A stretch of DNA of 64,000 bases. Source: Gammaproteobacteria bacterium (GTDB lineage: Bacteria; Pseudomonadota; Gammaproteobacteria; JAABTG01). The DNA lies in NCBI GenBank assembly GCA_017999615.1, contig JAGNLM010000008.1, forward strand, positions 1 through 64,000, in the 5' to 3' direction. Of the stretch, positions 7,054 to 15,454 are shown one piece after another (positions within the stretch are counted from its first letter, which is position 1; each line of letters begins with the position of its first letter). Both the position numbers and the translations under genes were made by a program. Below the pieces are notes generated by a model. That model did no database searches and was not told where the DNA came from. It saw only the letters and a list, made by a program, of their open reading frames with translations.

Positions 7054-7273
7054 CCCGGTCGCGGGGTCGGGTCGCCTGCGTGAAGGCGGTTTCGGAGACG
7101 AACAAGGAGCCGGAAACCCGCGCCAATGCGGACGCAAACGCGGCGGCGTCCTTCGCAGAATCAGAGAATGGGCAGGATCCGAGAACGGAAAACGGCTCGA
7201 AACCGACTTGTTCGGGGCAGCGGCGTCCGTCGCAGCAAGGCCCGAACCCGCGCCAGCACTGGGGGAAACGGGC
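7054..7273. other. Junction region between island and tRNA-Ala, repeat remnants
   Basis: No convincing gene. A 16-bp sequence occurs twice with one mismatch (GCGGCGTCC-T/G-TCGCAG at 7143-7158 and 7220-7235). ACCCGCGCCA occurs twice (7116-7125 and 7246-7255), flanking them. The right end of the island should lie in or near this stretch. No obvious copy of the tRNA-Ala 3' end is present. Confidence 0.4.
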
Positions 7274-7305
7274 AAAAAAAACCAACCGAGAGTGGTTGGT
7301 TTTTT
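7274..7305 (-). terminator. Intrinsic terminator of tRNA-Ala (bidirectional)
   Basis: An AACCAACC/GGTTGGTT stem with a 6-base loop is flanked by an A-run on one side and a T-run on the other. It lies just past the 3' end of the minus-strand tRNA gene. By symmetry it would also stop plus-strand transcription leaving the island. Confidence 0.85.
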
Positions 7306-7311
7306 GAATAG

Positions 7312-7387
<76 letters not shown>

Positions 7388-7400
7388 AAATCCGGCCGGC

Positions 7401-7406
7401 ATTATA
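7401..7406 (-). promoter_or_regulatory. -10 element of tRNA-Ala promoter
   Basis: On the minus strand a perfect TATAAT stands 14 nt upstream of the tRNA 5' end. Only a weak -35 (TGGCGA at about 17-bp spacing) is visible. Confidence 0.65.
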
Positions 7407-7486
7407 CATGCCGTTCCCGGTTTCGCCATACGCGGGGGCGAGCCAGCCGGGGCGGGCAGCCGGCCCCGCCGGCCTGCGCCCCGGAC

Positions 7487-8278
7487 TCAGCCTTCGCCCT
7501 CTCCAGGGGGCCGCAGTTTCAGCCGCTCGCGCTCGAGCCGCACGATGAACTGGGCGAGGGGAACCTGGTCGCGGCGCTGGATCTGGATGAAGCGCGTGCC
7601 GACGAGGGTCCAGCGCGAGCCCTCCCTCCGGGCCACGTGGGAGACCTCGAGCTCGCAGCGCAGGGAGCGGCCGTCGGGAAAGAAGACCAGGCAGTCGCTC
7701 AGGCGGTCCCCGCTCGCGAGGGGCGCGGTGTCGGGCAACTGCATGCGCAGGCCGAGGCCGCCCGTGGAGACGTCGCGCACCTCGGCGACGAGCATCCCTG
7801 CCTCGGCGTGTTGCATGTGCAGGGTCGTGGAGTTGCCTGCGCCCACCGAGGCCCGATAGCTCGCGCGCCTCTGGTGGTAGTGGAGCAGGTGGGGAAACGG
7901 GAGGGTGTAGACGGCGATCCCCTGTTCCACGGCGACGCTGGCCAGGGTCCCGCTGAACGCCACCTCGATGCCCGAGAGTCGGCAGGACGCCCGCAGGGAG
8001 CGCTCGGCGAGGAACACGTCGTGGCCGTGCCGCGGGGAGATCTCGTCGAGGCGGAACGACCGTTGGCGCCGGTCCACCCTCAGGATGGTGGTGAGGAAGT
8101 ACTCGTCGCTGCCGGGAAGGCGCACGGACACCAGCGCACGCCCATCGACGAGCTGCTGCAGGACCCTCGCGATTCGCTCGGGGTCGATGAGACGGCGCTC
8201 GGCGCCCGGGACCGTCTCGGACGGCATTTCGGCGCCTTGCAGGCGATTGACCCAGCGTTCGATGAGGCCCACGGGCAT
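7487..8278 (-). CDS. ycgR: Flagellar brake protein YcgR (c-di-GMP receptor)
   Basis: 263 aa. The N-terminal YcgR domain spans residues ~30-125 (RIARVLQQLVDGRALVSVRL). The C-terminal PilZ domain has the c-di-GMP-binding RRASYR (137-142) and DVSTGG (169-174). When c-di-GMP is high, YcgR-type proteins act on the flagellar motor or switch to slow it. It lies 42 bp downstream of flgN and probably ends the flgA-flgM-flgN-ycgR transcript; GC-rich inverted repeats follow the stop codon. Both ligand motifs are intact, so it should bind the messenger. Confidence 0.92.
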   Translation of the reverse strand: MPVGLIERWVNRLQGAEMPSETVPGAERRLIDPERIARVLQQLVDGRALVSVRLPGSDEYFLTTILRVDRRQRSFRLDEISPRHGHDVFLAERSLRASCRLSGIEVAFSGTLASVAVEQGIAVYTLPFPHLLHYHQRRASYRASVGAGNSTTLHMQHAEAGMLVAEVRDVSTGGLGLRMQLPDTAPLASGDRLSDCLVFFPDGRSLRCELEVSHVARREGSRWTLVGTRFIQIQRRDQVPLAQFIVRLERERLKLRPPGEGEG

Positions 8279-8320
8279 CCTCGTGGCCCGTGCGCGCGCC
8301 GGCGCGCAGGCCCCGTGTCG

Positions 8321-8800
8321 TCAAGCCGTCGCGAGCGGCTCGCTCCCGTCGGTGGGGCGTCGTTCCCCACAGCGGTCGTACACCTCCGAGCCGGGAACCG
8401 TGCCGCGCAGGGTCGCCAGGACTTCGCGGGCGAAGCGCCGGCTCATCTCGATCACGCCGCCGTTCACCAGGTTCTGTTGGCGGCACCGGCGCAGGAGGTC
8501 CTGGAGCTCGTCCCAGAGGGGCACGAGGTCTGCCATGCCCGCCTTCTGGAGGTTCTCGCGCAGGCTGGCGTTCCCCCCGGAGACCCCGCCGGTGCGGAGC
8601 AGCGCGCTCTGGCGCTCCGCCAAGGACTCCAGTGCGGCGATCAGTCGCTCCTTCTCGGCCGCCGCCTGCTCGATCGCCGGAAAGTCACGCCGTCCGAGCG
8701 CATCACGCTCGAGCGTGAGCACCTCCCTCAGGCGCCCGGCCCGGGCGAGCTCGGCGCGCAGCAGCTCTGCGAGGCCCTCACGCAGGGCTGGCGTCGCCAT
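8321..8800 (-). CDS. flgN: FlgN, export chaperone for FlgK and FlgL
   Basis: 159 aa. A long helical protein starting MATPALREGLAELLRAELAR with LTLERDALGRRDFPAIEQAA and NLVNGGVIEMSRRFAREVL, the pattern of FlgN. It holds the hook-filament junction proteins FlgK and FlgL unfolded for type III export. The ATG at 8800 starts 23 bp inside the end of flgM, so the two are co-translated. A longer reading frame exists upstream but it runs through flgM and is rejected. Confidence 0.88.
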   Translation of the reverse strand: MATPALREGLAELLRAELARAGRLREVLTLERDALGRRDFPAIEQAAAEKERLIAALESLAERQSALLRTGGVSGGNASLRENLQKAGMADLVPLWDELQDLLRRCRQQNLVNGGVIEMSRRFAREVLATLRGTVPGSEVYDRCGERRPTDGSEPLATA

Positions 8801-9113
8801 AGCGGGGCTCCGGAAGTATGAGCTCGAAGCGGATGATCTTGTCGGCCACCCGCACGTTGTCGATTTCGTAACTGCCGTCCACCACGGCCTCGCGCACACT
8901 GCTGACGCGGGCCAGGTCCACGACCGGGACGTGCTCGAGGGTTTTCGCAAGGGCCCGGACCTGGCTGCCCAGCCCGGTGAGCGATACCCGGTCTCCGACG
9001 GATGCCTGGCGCCCGGTATCCCGAGAGGCCGGTGCCGCAGGGGTCCCGGTTATCGCGTACAGGCCCGCGCTCCCGGCCTGGGCTCCTCGCACCCCCTTGA
9101 TCTCACTCGTCAT
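8778..9113 (-). CDS. flgM: FlgM, anti-sigma28 factor
   Basis: 111 aa. The N-terminus is disordered and rich in Gly, Ala and Ser. The C-terminal FlgM core runs from GDRVSLTGLGSQVRALAKTL to REAVVDGSYEIDNVRVADKI, the segment that clamps FliA. Once the hook is finished FlgM is exported and FliA is released to transcribe late genes. A sigma28-type promoter lies at 9150-9176, so FliA would drive its own inhibitor; readthrough from flgA is also possible. Confidence 0.92.
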   Translation of the reverse strand: MTSEIKGVRGAQAGSAGLYAITGTPAAPASRDTGRQASVGDRVSLTGLGSQVRALAKTLEHVPVVDLARVSSVREAVVDGSYEIDNVRVADKIIRFELILPEPRYGDASPA

Positions 9114-9149
9114 GATATTGGCTCTGGCAAGAAGGTTCTCTTGCTTCGG

Positions 9150-9176
9150 ATATCGCGTTCGCGCGGCGAAACTTTA
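9150..9176 (-). promoter_or_regulatory. Sigma28 (FliA) promoter of flgMN
   Basis: On the minus strand a perfect -35 TAAAGTTT (9176-9169) is followed after exactly 11 bp by CGCGATAT (9157-9150), which matches five of eight bases of GCCGATAA. The distance to the flgM ATG is about 36 bp. Confidence 0.65.
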
Positions 9177-9192
9177 GCCGCCGAACTGGGAC

Positions 9193-9891
9193 TCACATCC
9201 TCACTTCGACGCTTCCGTCCGCCGCGACCCGGCCCTCGACGACGCGTTGGGAGCTCAGATTGCGCACGGAGACGACCTCTCCCACCGCGGCATCGCGCAG
9301 GGCCTCGCCCTGCATGCGGACGTCCACGCCGCCCACGCGGGCGACCAGGGTCACCCGCTCGCCGCGGCGCACTCGCACGCTGCTCACCACGACCGAGGCG
9401 GTGAGGGGCTGGCCGGGGGCGACGGCCCGCTTCAGTGTGCGTCCGACCACGGTGGCAGGGTCCGGGAAATAGCCCGCGGGGCCTGTGCTCAGGTCACGCT
9501 CCTCCACGCTGAGGTCGGCCGCGGTGAGCACCGCGCCTGGGCTCGCCGGACGGGCGAGGACCACGACGGGCCCGAACCGGCGCACCCGGGCAGGGACGAA
9601 GAGTGACCAGGGGCGTTCGCCGGTGCAGCGCACGCCGACGGTGACGCTGCCGGCGCGCGGTCCGCCCGGGGGCAGGGACATCTCGAGCGGCTCCTCGCAC
9701 CGTGCGAGGCGAAGGCGGGGGTCGAGCTCGTTGACCTCGATCCGAAGCTGCGGCGACTCGGGGCCGACCTCCCGGGCGAGGAAGGCCCGCACCTCGGAGC
9801 GGATCTCGTCAGGTGCGTGCAGAGGCTGGGCGGCCGCGAGGGCCGGCAGGAGCGCCATGACGATGGTTGCTGGGAGCGTGGGGCGCTTCAC
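9193..9891 (-). CDS. flgA: FlgA, P-ring assembly chaperone
   Basis: About 232 aa. A secretion signal (PTLPATIVMALLPALAAA) precedes the mature protein. The C-terminal SAF-like domain carries ARPASPGAVLTAADLSVEER, GRTLKRAVAPGQPLTASVV and MQGEALRDAAVGEVVSVRN, typical of FlgA. It acts in the periplasm to help FlgI assemble into the P ring. The GTG at 9891 has GAGGG a suitable distance upstream and gives a normal signal peptide. ATG codons at 9929 and 9941 are alternatives lacking good ribosome-binding sites. It is divergent from flgB. Confidence 0.92.
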   Translation of the reverse strand: MKRPTLPATIVMALLPALAAAQPLHAPDEIRSEVRAFLAREVGPESPQLRIEVNELDPRLRLARCEEPLEMSLPPGGPRAGSVTVGVRCTGERPWSLFVPARVRRFGPVVVLARPASPGAVLTAADLSVEERDLSTGPAGYFPDPATVVGRTLKRAVAPGQPLTASVVVSSVRVRRGERVTLVARVGGVDVRMQGEALRDAAVGEVVSVRNLSSQRVVEGRVAADGSVEVRM

Positions 9892-10059
9892 GGGTTGGCC
9901 CTCGATGCAGGTCGTTCTCGGAATCATACGGTCTTTCATGAGGTCTTTGCGTCGCGCCGAGCGCGCCTCTTGAGTGAGCTCCGGGCTTGGGCGGGAGGCG
10001 GCCGGGGCCCGGGGGCGGGCCGGCAACGGCGGCCGGCTCGAGGCCCGGCACTTGCCGCC

Positions 10060-10079
10060 GCCGGCAGGTCCTTGCCGGT
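10060..10079. promoter_or_regulatory. Palindrome CCGGCAGGTCCTTGCCGG, candidate enhancer site
   Basis: A near-perfect inverted repeat in the flgA-flgB intergenic region, 66 bp upstream of the -24 GG of the flgB sigma54 promoter. A 17-of-19 match to it stands at a similar place before flgI (15310-15329). It may bind FleQ or FleR, or may be an RNA hairpin. Confidence 0.45.
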
Positions 10080-10143
10080 GGACGGCGCCTCGCAGACCGG
10101 CGGCCCGGGCCGGAAAGCCGCATTCCGCGAGGTAATCGGACGT

Positions 10144-10159
10144 TGGCACGCTCTCTGCT
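10144..10159 (+). promoter_or_regulatory. Sigma54 promoter of flgB operon
   Basis: TGGCACG-CTCT-CTGCT: the GG and GC dinucleotides are separated by exactly 10 bp, as required for RpoN. It deviates from consensus only in CTGC for TTGC. It lies 38 bp before the flgB ATG. Confidence 0.8.
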
Positions 10160-10196
10160 ACCTGCCCTGGCGAGCACACGAGGCGGCAGAGGCAAC

Positions 10197-10604
10197 ATGG
10201 CGGCGACCCTCCAAAACCCGCTGGGGATCCACGAGCAGGCGCTGCTGGTGCGCGAGCGCCGTGCCGAGTTGCTTGCCCAGAATCTCGCCAACGCGGACAC
10301 CCCCGGCTACAAGGCGCGGGACGTGGACTTCCGAAGCGTCCTCGCGGCGGCCGAGGGGCAGCGCGAGGCGGGAACGCTGCGGACCACCCGGGTCGGCCAC
10401 ATCGCCGGCGGTGCCGGCGTCGACGGGGCGGGCGGGGCGGAGGCCCTCTACCGTGTCCCGACGCAGCCCTCCATCGACGGCAATACCGTGGAAATGGAAA
10501 CCGAGCGCGGCGCCTTCCTGGACAACTCCCTGCGCTACCAGGCCAGCCTGCAGTTCCTCGGGAGCCGCCTGCGCACCCTGACCACGGCCCTGAAGGGGGA
10601 ATAG
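10197..10604 (+). CDS. flgB: FlgB, proximal rod protein
   Basis: 135 aa, normal length. The N-terminal flagellar rod motif RRAELLAQNLANADTPGYKARD (the ANaDTPGYK signature) is present; the C-terminus FLDNSLRYQASLQFLGSRL is the matching helix. It forms part of the rod that joins the MS ring to the hook and is exported by the flagellar type III system. The ATG at 10197 follows a GAGGCGGCAGAGG stretch and is preceded by the sigma54 promoter at 10144. It is the first gene of the flgBCDEFGH run. Confidence 0.95.
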   Translation: MAATLQNPLGIHEQALLVRERRAELLAQNLANADTPGYKARDVDFRSVLAAAEGQREAGTLRTTRVGHIAGGAGVDGAGGAEALYRVPTQPSIDGNTVEMETERGAFLDNSLRYQASLQFLGSRLRTLTTALKGE

Positions 10605-10607
10605 CAC

Positions 10608-11039
10608 GTGTCGCTCTTCAAGATCCTGGACGTCGCGGCGAGCGGCCTCGCCGCCCAGAACGTCCGCCTGAATCTCACTGCCAGCAACCTCGCCAACGCC
10701 GACGCGGTGAGCAGCAGCGTGGGCGAGACCTACCGGGCGCGGCACCCGGTCTTCGCCGCCGTCTACGAGGCCGCGGCCCTGGAGGCCGACGGCGCACCGG
10801 GCGCGTCGGGTGTCGGTGTCGCCGTGACCGGCGTCGTGGAGAGCCAGGAGCCGCTGAAGGCGGACTATCGGCCCGAGCACCCGCTTGCCGACGAGCGCGG
10901 TTACGTCTACCGCCCGAACGTCAACACGGTCGAGGAGCTCGCGAACATGATCTCGGCCTCCCGCAGCTACGAGACCAACGTCGAGGTCATCAACACCTCC
11001 AAGCAGCTTCTGCTGCGCACCCTCAGCCTGGGCCAGTGA
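10608..11039 (+). CDS. flgC: FlgC, proximal rod protein
   Basis: 143 aa. The N-terminal motif NVRLNLTASNLANADAV and the C-terminal FlgBC-type helix MISASRSYETNVEVINTSKQ are present, along with YVYRPNVNTVEELANM, as is usual for FlgC. It begins with GTG three bases after the flgB stop. It builds the proximal rod with FlgB and FlgF. Confidence 0.95.
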   Translation: MSLFKILDVAASGLAAQNVRLNLTASNLANADAVSSSVGETYRARHPVFAAVYEAAALEADGAPGASGVGVAVTGVVESQEPLKADYRPEHPLADERGYVYRPNVNTVEELANMISASRSYETNVEVINTSKQLLLRTLSLGQ

Positions 11040-11061
11040 GCGCGGGCGCGGAGCAACCGAG

Positions 11062-11742
11062 ATGAGCACGACCTCGAGCGTGAGTGGAAGCAGCTTCGCG
11101 GGCCTCGGGCTGGACCCGAGCACGAAGGCCGCAAAGGGGCGTACCGAGCTCGGGCAGGACGAGTTCTTCGAGCTCATGATCGCCCAGCTCGAGAACCAGG
11201 ACCCCATGAAGCCGCTCGACAGCAACGAGTTCCTCGGGCAGGTCGCCCAGTTCTCGGCGCTGAGCGGGATCCAGGAGATCCAGAAGTCGGTCGCCGACCT
11301 CGCGCTGTCGCTCACCTCGAGTCAGGCGCTGGAGGCCTCCACCCTGGTCGGGCGCGAAGTGCTGGTGCCCTCCAGCGTGGGGGTGCTCGGGGAACAGGGC
11401 GCCCTCGAGGGGACCGTGTCCCTCGGCGATTCTACCCACGCCCTCACCCTTTCGATCTACGCGCCGAGCGGGGCGCTCGTGCGCCAACTCGACCTCGGCG
11501 CCCAGCCGGCGGGCGAGGCCGCGTTCCAGTGGGACGGCCTGACGGCGGCGGGGGCACGCGCACCCGCGGGGCAGTACACCCTGGCCGCCCGTGCGGGCGC
11601 CGGCGCGGGTACGGTCGCCGCTGCGACCTCGGTCGTCGCCCAGGTGGAGAGCGTCACCCTGGGGCGCGCGGGGGCGGAGATGCAGCTCAACCTCGCGGGC
11701 CAGGGCTCGGTCGGCCTCGGCAGCGTCAGCGAGATCCAGTAG
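11062..11742 (+). CDS. flgD: FlgD, hook-cap protein
   Basis: 226 aa. The N-terminal segment LGQDEFFELMIAQLENQDPM is the FlgD hallmark. The C-terminal part contains the FlgD Ig-like and Tudor-like folds (LDLGAQPAGEAAFQWDGLTA and APAGQYTLAARAGAGAG). It forms the cap on which FlgE hook subunits polymerise and is replaced later by FlgK. It lies between flgC and flgE in one transcriptional unit. Confidence 0.95.
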   Translation: MSTTSSVSGSSFAGLGLDPSTKAAKGRTELGQDEFFELMIAQLENQDPMKPLDSNEFLGQVAQFSALSGIQEIQKSVADLALSLTSSQALEASTLVGREVLVPSSVGVLGEQGALEGTVSLGDSTHALTLSIYAPSGALVRQLDLGAQPAGEAAFQWDGLTAAGARAPAGQYTLAARAGAGAGTVAAATSVVAQVESVTLGRAGAEMQLNLAGQGSVGLGSVSEIQ

Positions 11743-11793
11743 CCGGGCCCAGCGCACCGGCCCGGTACGGAACACGAAGAAGAGGAGCTCAGC

Positions 11794-12990
11794 ATGGCAT
11801 TCCAGATGGCGGTAAGCGGCATTCGCGCGGCAACGTCGGACCTCGACGTCATCGGCAACAACATCGCCAATGCCAACACCACGGGCTTCAAGGCCTCGCG
11901 TGCGCAGTTTGCCGACGTCTACGCGGCCTCCAACCTGGGCACCAGCAAGGACGCCATCGGCCAGGGCGTGCAGCTCTCCACGGTGGCGCAGCAGTTCACC
12001 CAGGGGAACGTGGCCACCACCGACAACAGCCTGGACCTCGCCATCAACGGCGACGGGTTCTTCGTGGTGGAGGACAGCGAGGGTCGCTTCTACACCCGTT
12101 CCGGCGCCTTCGGCCTCGACGAACAGGGCTACCTGGTCAGCGCCACGGGCCAGAGGCTGCTGGGTTTCCAGGTCTCGGACGGCGCGATCACCGGCGGCAC
12201 GGGTCCGCTGAACATCCGCACCTCGAATCTCGCCCCGAAGGCGAGCGACAGCATCGCCGTGGAGGTGAATCTCGACGCGGCGTCAGAGATTCTCTCCGCC
12301 GGGTTCGACCCGGAGCAGCCCAGCTCGTACAACAATTCCACCTCGCTCACGGTCTACGACTCCCTCGGCCAGGAGCACCTGGCCACGACCTATCTCCGGA
12401 AGAGCGACGCCAACGACTGGACGGCGTATCTCTATCTGGACGACACCGAGGTGGGGAGCACGGCCCTGGCGTTCTCGGAGTATGGGCAGCTCACTTCACC
12501 GGGTCTGACCAGCTTCGGCGGCGTGGCCGTGGGGCCCGGCGTGGACGACATGACCCTCTCGATCGACTTCACCGGCACCACCCAGTTCGGGGCGGACTTC
12601 GGCGTCAATGCCCTCGAGCAGGACGGCTTCACCACCGGGCAGCTCTCGGGCGTCGACATCGACGAGCGTGGGGTCGTGCTGGCGCGGTTCTCGAACGGAC
12701 AGACCGCCCCCCAGGGCCAGGTGATGCTCGCGAATTTCGGCAACCCCCAGGGCCTGCAGCCCAACGGGGACACGCTCTGGACCGAGTCGACCGATTCCGG
12801 CCCCCCGCTCATCGGCGCCCCTGGCACCGCAGCCCTCGGTCTCGTGCAGTCCGGGGCGCTCGAGGAGTCCAACGTCGATCTGGCGGCACAGCTCGTCAAC
12901 CTGATCATCGCCCAGCGCAACTACCAGGCGAACGCGCAGGTGATCCAGGCTGAGGACGAGGTGACCCAGACCATCATCAACATCCGGTAG
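11794..12990 (+). CDS. flgE: FlgE, hook protein
   Basis: 398 aa. The N-terminus MAFQMAVSGIRAATSDLDVI with NNIANANTTGFKASRAQFAD matches FlgE. A central domain of Thr/Ser-rich strands follows (SLTVYDSLGQEHLATTYLRK, the FlgE D2 segment). The C-terminal helix VNLIIAQRNYQANAQVIQAE is the rod/hook signature. It polymerises to the hook. An AGGAG element stands 8 nt before the ATG. Confidence 0.96.
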   Translation: MAFQMAVSGIRAATSDLDVIGNNIANANTTGFKASRAQFADVYAASNLGTSKDAIGQGVQLSTVAQQFTQGNVATTDNSLDLAINGDGFFVVEDSEGRFYTRSGAFGLDEQGYLVSATGQRLLGFQVSDGAITGGTGPLNIRTSNLAPKASDSIAVEVNLDAASEILSAGFDPEQPSSYNNSTSLTVYDSLGQEHLATTYLRKSDANDWTAYLYLDDTEVGSTALAFSEYGQLTSPGLTSFGGVAVGPGVDDMTLSIDFTGTTQFGADFGVNALEQDGFTTGQLSGVDIDERGVVLARFSNGQTAPQGQVMLANFGNPQGLQPNGDTLWTESTDSGPPLIGAPGTAALGLVQSGALEESNVDLAAQLVNLIIAQRNYQANAQVIQAEDEVTQTIINIR

Positions 12991-13003
12991 GCGCTGATCG
13001 GCC

Positions 13004-13744
13004 ATGGACCGCATGCTCTACGTGGCGATGACCGGGGCGTCGCAGACGCTGAACGCCCAGGCCGCCAACAGCCACAACCTCGCGAACGCGGCGACACCGG
13101 GGTTCAAGGCGGACCTGCACCAGTTCCGCAGCATGCCGGTGCTCGGCGACGGTCTGCCCTCGCGCGTGTACGCCCTCGGCGAGCGCCCGGCCGTGGACCA
13201 CACCGTGGGTGCGCTGCAGACCACGGGACGCGAGCTCGACGTCGCGGTGGAAGGCGACGGCTGGATCGCGGTGCAGGCCCCGGACGGTAGTGAGGCCTAC
13301 ACCAAGCGCGGCGACCTGCAGGTGAGCGTCAACGGGATGGTCACGGACGGTGCGGGGCATCCCGTGATCGGCGACGGTGGCCCCATCGCGCTGCCGCCCT
13401 TCGAGAAGCTCGACATCGGCAGCGACGGGACGGTGAGCCTGCGCATGGTGGGGCAGGACGCGACCTCGCTCGCGGCGGTCGAGCGGGTCAAGCTGGTCAA
13501 GGTCGACCCTTCCCAACTCGAGAAGGGAGAGGACGGGCTCTTCCACCTGCGCGGGGGCGGAGAGGCGGGGGCGGACGCGAGCGTGCGCCTCGTGCCGGGC
13601 GCGCTCGAGGCGAGCAACGTCAACGCGGTGGACGCGCTGGTGCAGATGATCTCGCTGGCCCGGCAGTTCGAGCTGCAAGTCAAGATGATGGAGACCGCGC
13701 GGAGCAACGACGCGGCCGCGACCCAGGCGATGCGGATCGCCTGA
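13004..13744 (+). CDS. flgF: FlgF, rod protein
   Basis: 246 aa. [20 protein letters not shown] with [20 protein letters not shown] at the N-terminus and [20 protein letters not shown] at the C-terminus fit FlgF. Other conserved parts are [20 protein letters not shown] and [20 protein letters not shown]. It forms the proximal rod between FlgC and FlgG. It follows flgE by 13 bp. Confidence 0.95.
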   Translation: MDRMLYVAMTGASQTLNAQAANSHNLANAATPGFKADLHQFRSMPVLGDGLPSRVYALGERPAVDHTVGALQTTGRELDVAVEGDGWIAVQAPDGSEAYTKRGDLQVSVNGMVTDGAGHPVIGDGGPIALPPFEKLDIGSDGTVSLRMVGQDATSLAAVERVKLVKVDPSQLEKGEDGLFHLRGGGEAGADASVRLVPGALEASNVNAVDALVQMISLARQFELQVKMMETARSNDAAATQAMRIA

Positions 13745-13764
13745 GCAAGGAAGAGGAGAAGCCC

Positions 13765-14550
13765 ATGCATCCCGCACTCTGGATCGCCAAGACCGGCCTC
13801 GACGCGCAGCAGACGCAGATGGCCGTCATCACCAACAACCTGGCGAACGTCAACACCACCGGATTCAAGCGTGGGCGGGCCGTCTTCGCCGACCTGCTCT
13901 ATCAGACCGTGCGCCAGCCCGGCGCCCAGTCCTCCCAGGACTCCCAGCTGCCCTCCGGGCTGATGCTGGGAACGGGTGTGCGCTCGGTGGCGACCGAGAA
14001 GCTCTTCACCCAGGGCAACATCGTGCAGACGGGCAACCAGCTCGACCTCGCGGTCAACGGTCGCGGCTTCTTTCAGATCCTGCTTCCCGATGGCACGCGC
14101 GCCTACAGCCGCGACGGCTCGTTCCAGCTGAGCGCGAACGGGGAGCTCGTCAACTCCAACGGCTATGCCCTCGACCCCGGCATCACCATTCCCGAGCAGA
14201 CCCAGAGCGTCACCATCGGCGCCGACGGCACGGTGAGCGTCCTGGTCTCCGGCGAGTCCTCGCCGACGGAGGTGGGGCAGCTGCAGCTTGCGGACTTCAT
14301 CAACCCGGCGGGCCTGCAGCCGATGGGCGAGAACCTCTTCCTGGAGACGGCGGCGAGCGGCGACCCCCAGGCGGGGACGCCGGGCGAGGACGGGGTAGGC
14401 ACACTCGTGCAGGGCTCGCTCGAGAGCTCGAACGTCAACGTGGTCGAAGAGTTGGTGAATATGATCGAGACCCAGCGGGCCTACGAGATGAACTCCAAGG
14501 CCATCGCCACGACGGACGAGATGCTGGCGTTCGTGACCAACAACCTGTAA
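13765..14550 (+). CDS. flgG: FlgG, distal rod protein
   Basis: 261 aa, the normal length. [20 protein letters not shown] near the N-terminus, [20 protein letters not shown] in the middle and [20 protein letters not shown] at the C-terminus are the diagnostic FlgG segments. It builds the distal rod that crosses the periplasm through the P and L rings. GAGGAG precedes the ATG. Confidence 0.96.
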   Translation: MHPALWIAKTGLDAQQTQMAVITNNLANVNTTGFKRGRAVFADLLYQTVRQPGAQSSQDSQLPSGLMLGTGVRSVATEKLFTQGNIVQTGNQLDLAVNGRGFFQILLPDGTRAYSRDGSFQLSANGELVNSNGYALDPGITIPEQTQSVTIGADGTVSVLVSGESSPTEVGQLQLADFINPAGLQPMGENLFLETAASGDPQAGTPGEDGVGTLVQGSLESSNVNVVEELVNMIETQRAYEMNSKAIATTDEMLAFVTNNL

Positions 14551-14564
14551 GGCGGGCCGCCAGG

Positions 14565-15293
14565 ATGAGCGAGCGAGGCCAGAGCGTGACCGCGGGACTC
14601 GGCAGGGGGATTCTCCTCGCCGGTCTGCTGGCGTCGGCCCTCACCGGCTGTCAGTCCGTGCCCACGCGGGACCCGGAGTTCGCCGCCGTGCGGCCTCTCG
14701 CGCCCACCCCGCAGGCGAACCGCAACGGGGCGATCTACACGGGTGGCTACGGTGTCGCGGTGGCGGAGGTGGATTTCTTCTCCGACATCCGGCCCCGGCG
14801 GGTGGGCGACAGCCTGACCGTCGTGCTGAAGGAGAAGACGAACGCGAGCAAGAAGAACGCCGCCAAGGTCGAGAAGGAGACCGACATGACGGCCGTGAAC
14901 CCGACGCTGTTCGGGCGCCTGCCGAGCGTCAACATCGGCGGCAAGAAGTACACGCTCGAGCAGTCCCTGCAGTCGGACCAGGAGTTCGACGGCGAGGGCG
15001 AGGCGAGCCAGAGCAACAGCCTGACGGGCGAGATCACGGTGACCGTCGCGGAGGTGTTGCCGAACGGCAATCTGGTGGTGCAGGGCGAGAAGATCCTGAC
15101 ACTCAACCGGGGTCACGAGCACGTGCGCCTCTCGGGCATCGTGCGCCCGGAGGACGTGGCCACGGACAACACCGTGCCTTCGACGCGTGTCGCCAACGCG
15201 ACGATCGTCTATTCGGGCGAAGGCGAGGTCGCCGACGCCAGCGCCATGGGCTGGCTCGCTCGCTTCTTCGTCAGCGCCTTCATGCCGTTCTGA
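14565..15293 (+). CDS. flgH: FlgH, L-ring lipoprotein
   Basis: 242 aa. A signal peptide ends in the lipobox ALTGC, so Cys is lipidated. The mature part includes [20 protein letters not shown] and [19 protein letters not shown], both typical of FlgH. It forms the L ring in the outer membrane around the rod. The 160-bp gap to flgI holds a palindrome and a new sigma54 promoter, so the transcript may end or be reinforced here. Confidence 0.95.
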   Translation: MSERGQSVTAGLGRGILLAGLLASALTGCQSVPTRDPEFAAVRPLAPTPQANRNGAIYTGGYGVAVAEVDFFSDIRPRRVGDSLTVVLKEKTNASKKNAAKVEKETDMTAVNPTLFGRLPSVNIGGKKYTLEQSLQSDQEFDGEGEASQSNSLTGEITVTVAEVLPNGNLVVQGEKILTLNRGHEHVRLSGIVRPEDVATDNTVPSTRVANATIVYSGEGEVADASAMGWLARFFVSAFMPF

Positions 15294-15309
15294 CCCCCCG
15301 GTGGCAAGG

Positions 15310-15329
15310 ACCGGCAAGTCATTGCCGGT
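15310..15329. promoter_or_regulatory. Palindrome CCGGCAAGTCATTGCCGG, candidate enhancer site
   Basis: The inverted repeat ACCGGCAA-GTCA-TTGCCGGT starts 17 bp after the flgH stop. It ends 76 bp before the -24 GG of the flgI promoter, compared with 66 bp at flgB: a difference of one helical turn. It could instead be a weak terminator hairpin for flgH, although no T-run follows. Confidence 0.45.
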
Positions 15330-15403
15330 CTCCCGCACGCCACCGGGCGGTGTGCCCGCCTGCAGCCGGTGCCGGGGCGCTCCCCGCACCCCCGTGTCAC
15401 ATC

Positions 15404-15419
15404 TGGCACGGTGCCTGCT
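15404..15419 (+). promoter_or_regulatory. Sigma54 promoter of flgI operon
   Basis: TGGCACG-GTGC-CTGCT: GG and GC dinucleotides are 10 bp apart. It shows the same CTGC variant as the flgB promoter and lies 36 bp before the flgI ATG. Confidence 0.8.
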
Positions 15420-15454
15420 TCTCTTCTCCCCAGAACCGAACCTCGGGGTCTCCC

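Noticed and set aside
9987-10196. An N-terminal extension of FlgB (70 residues)
   Set aside because: The extension has noncoding composition and spans the sigma54 promoter; family similarity begins at the ATG at 10197.
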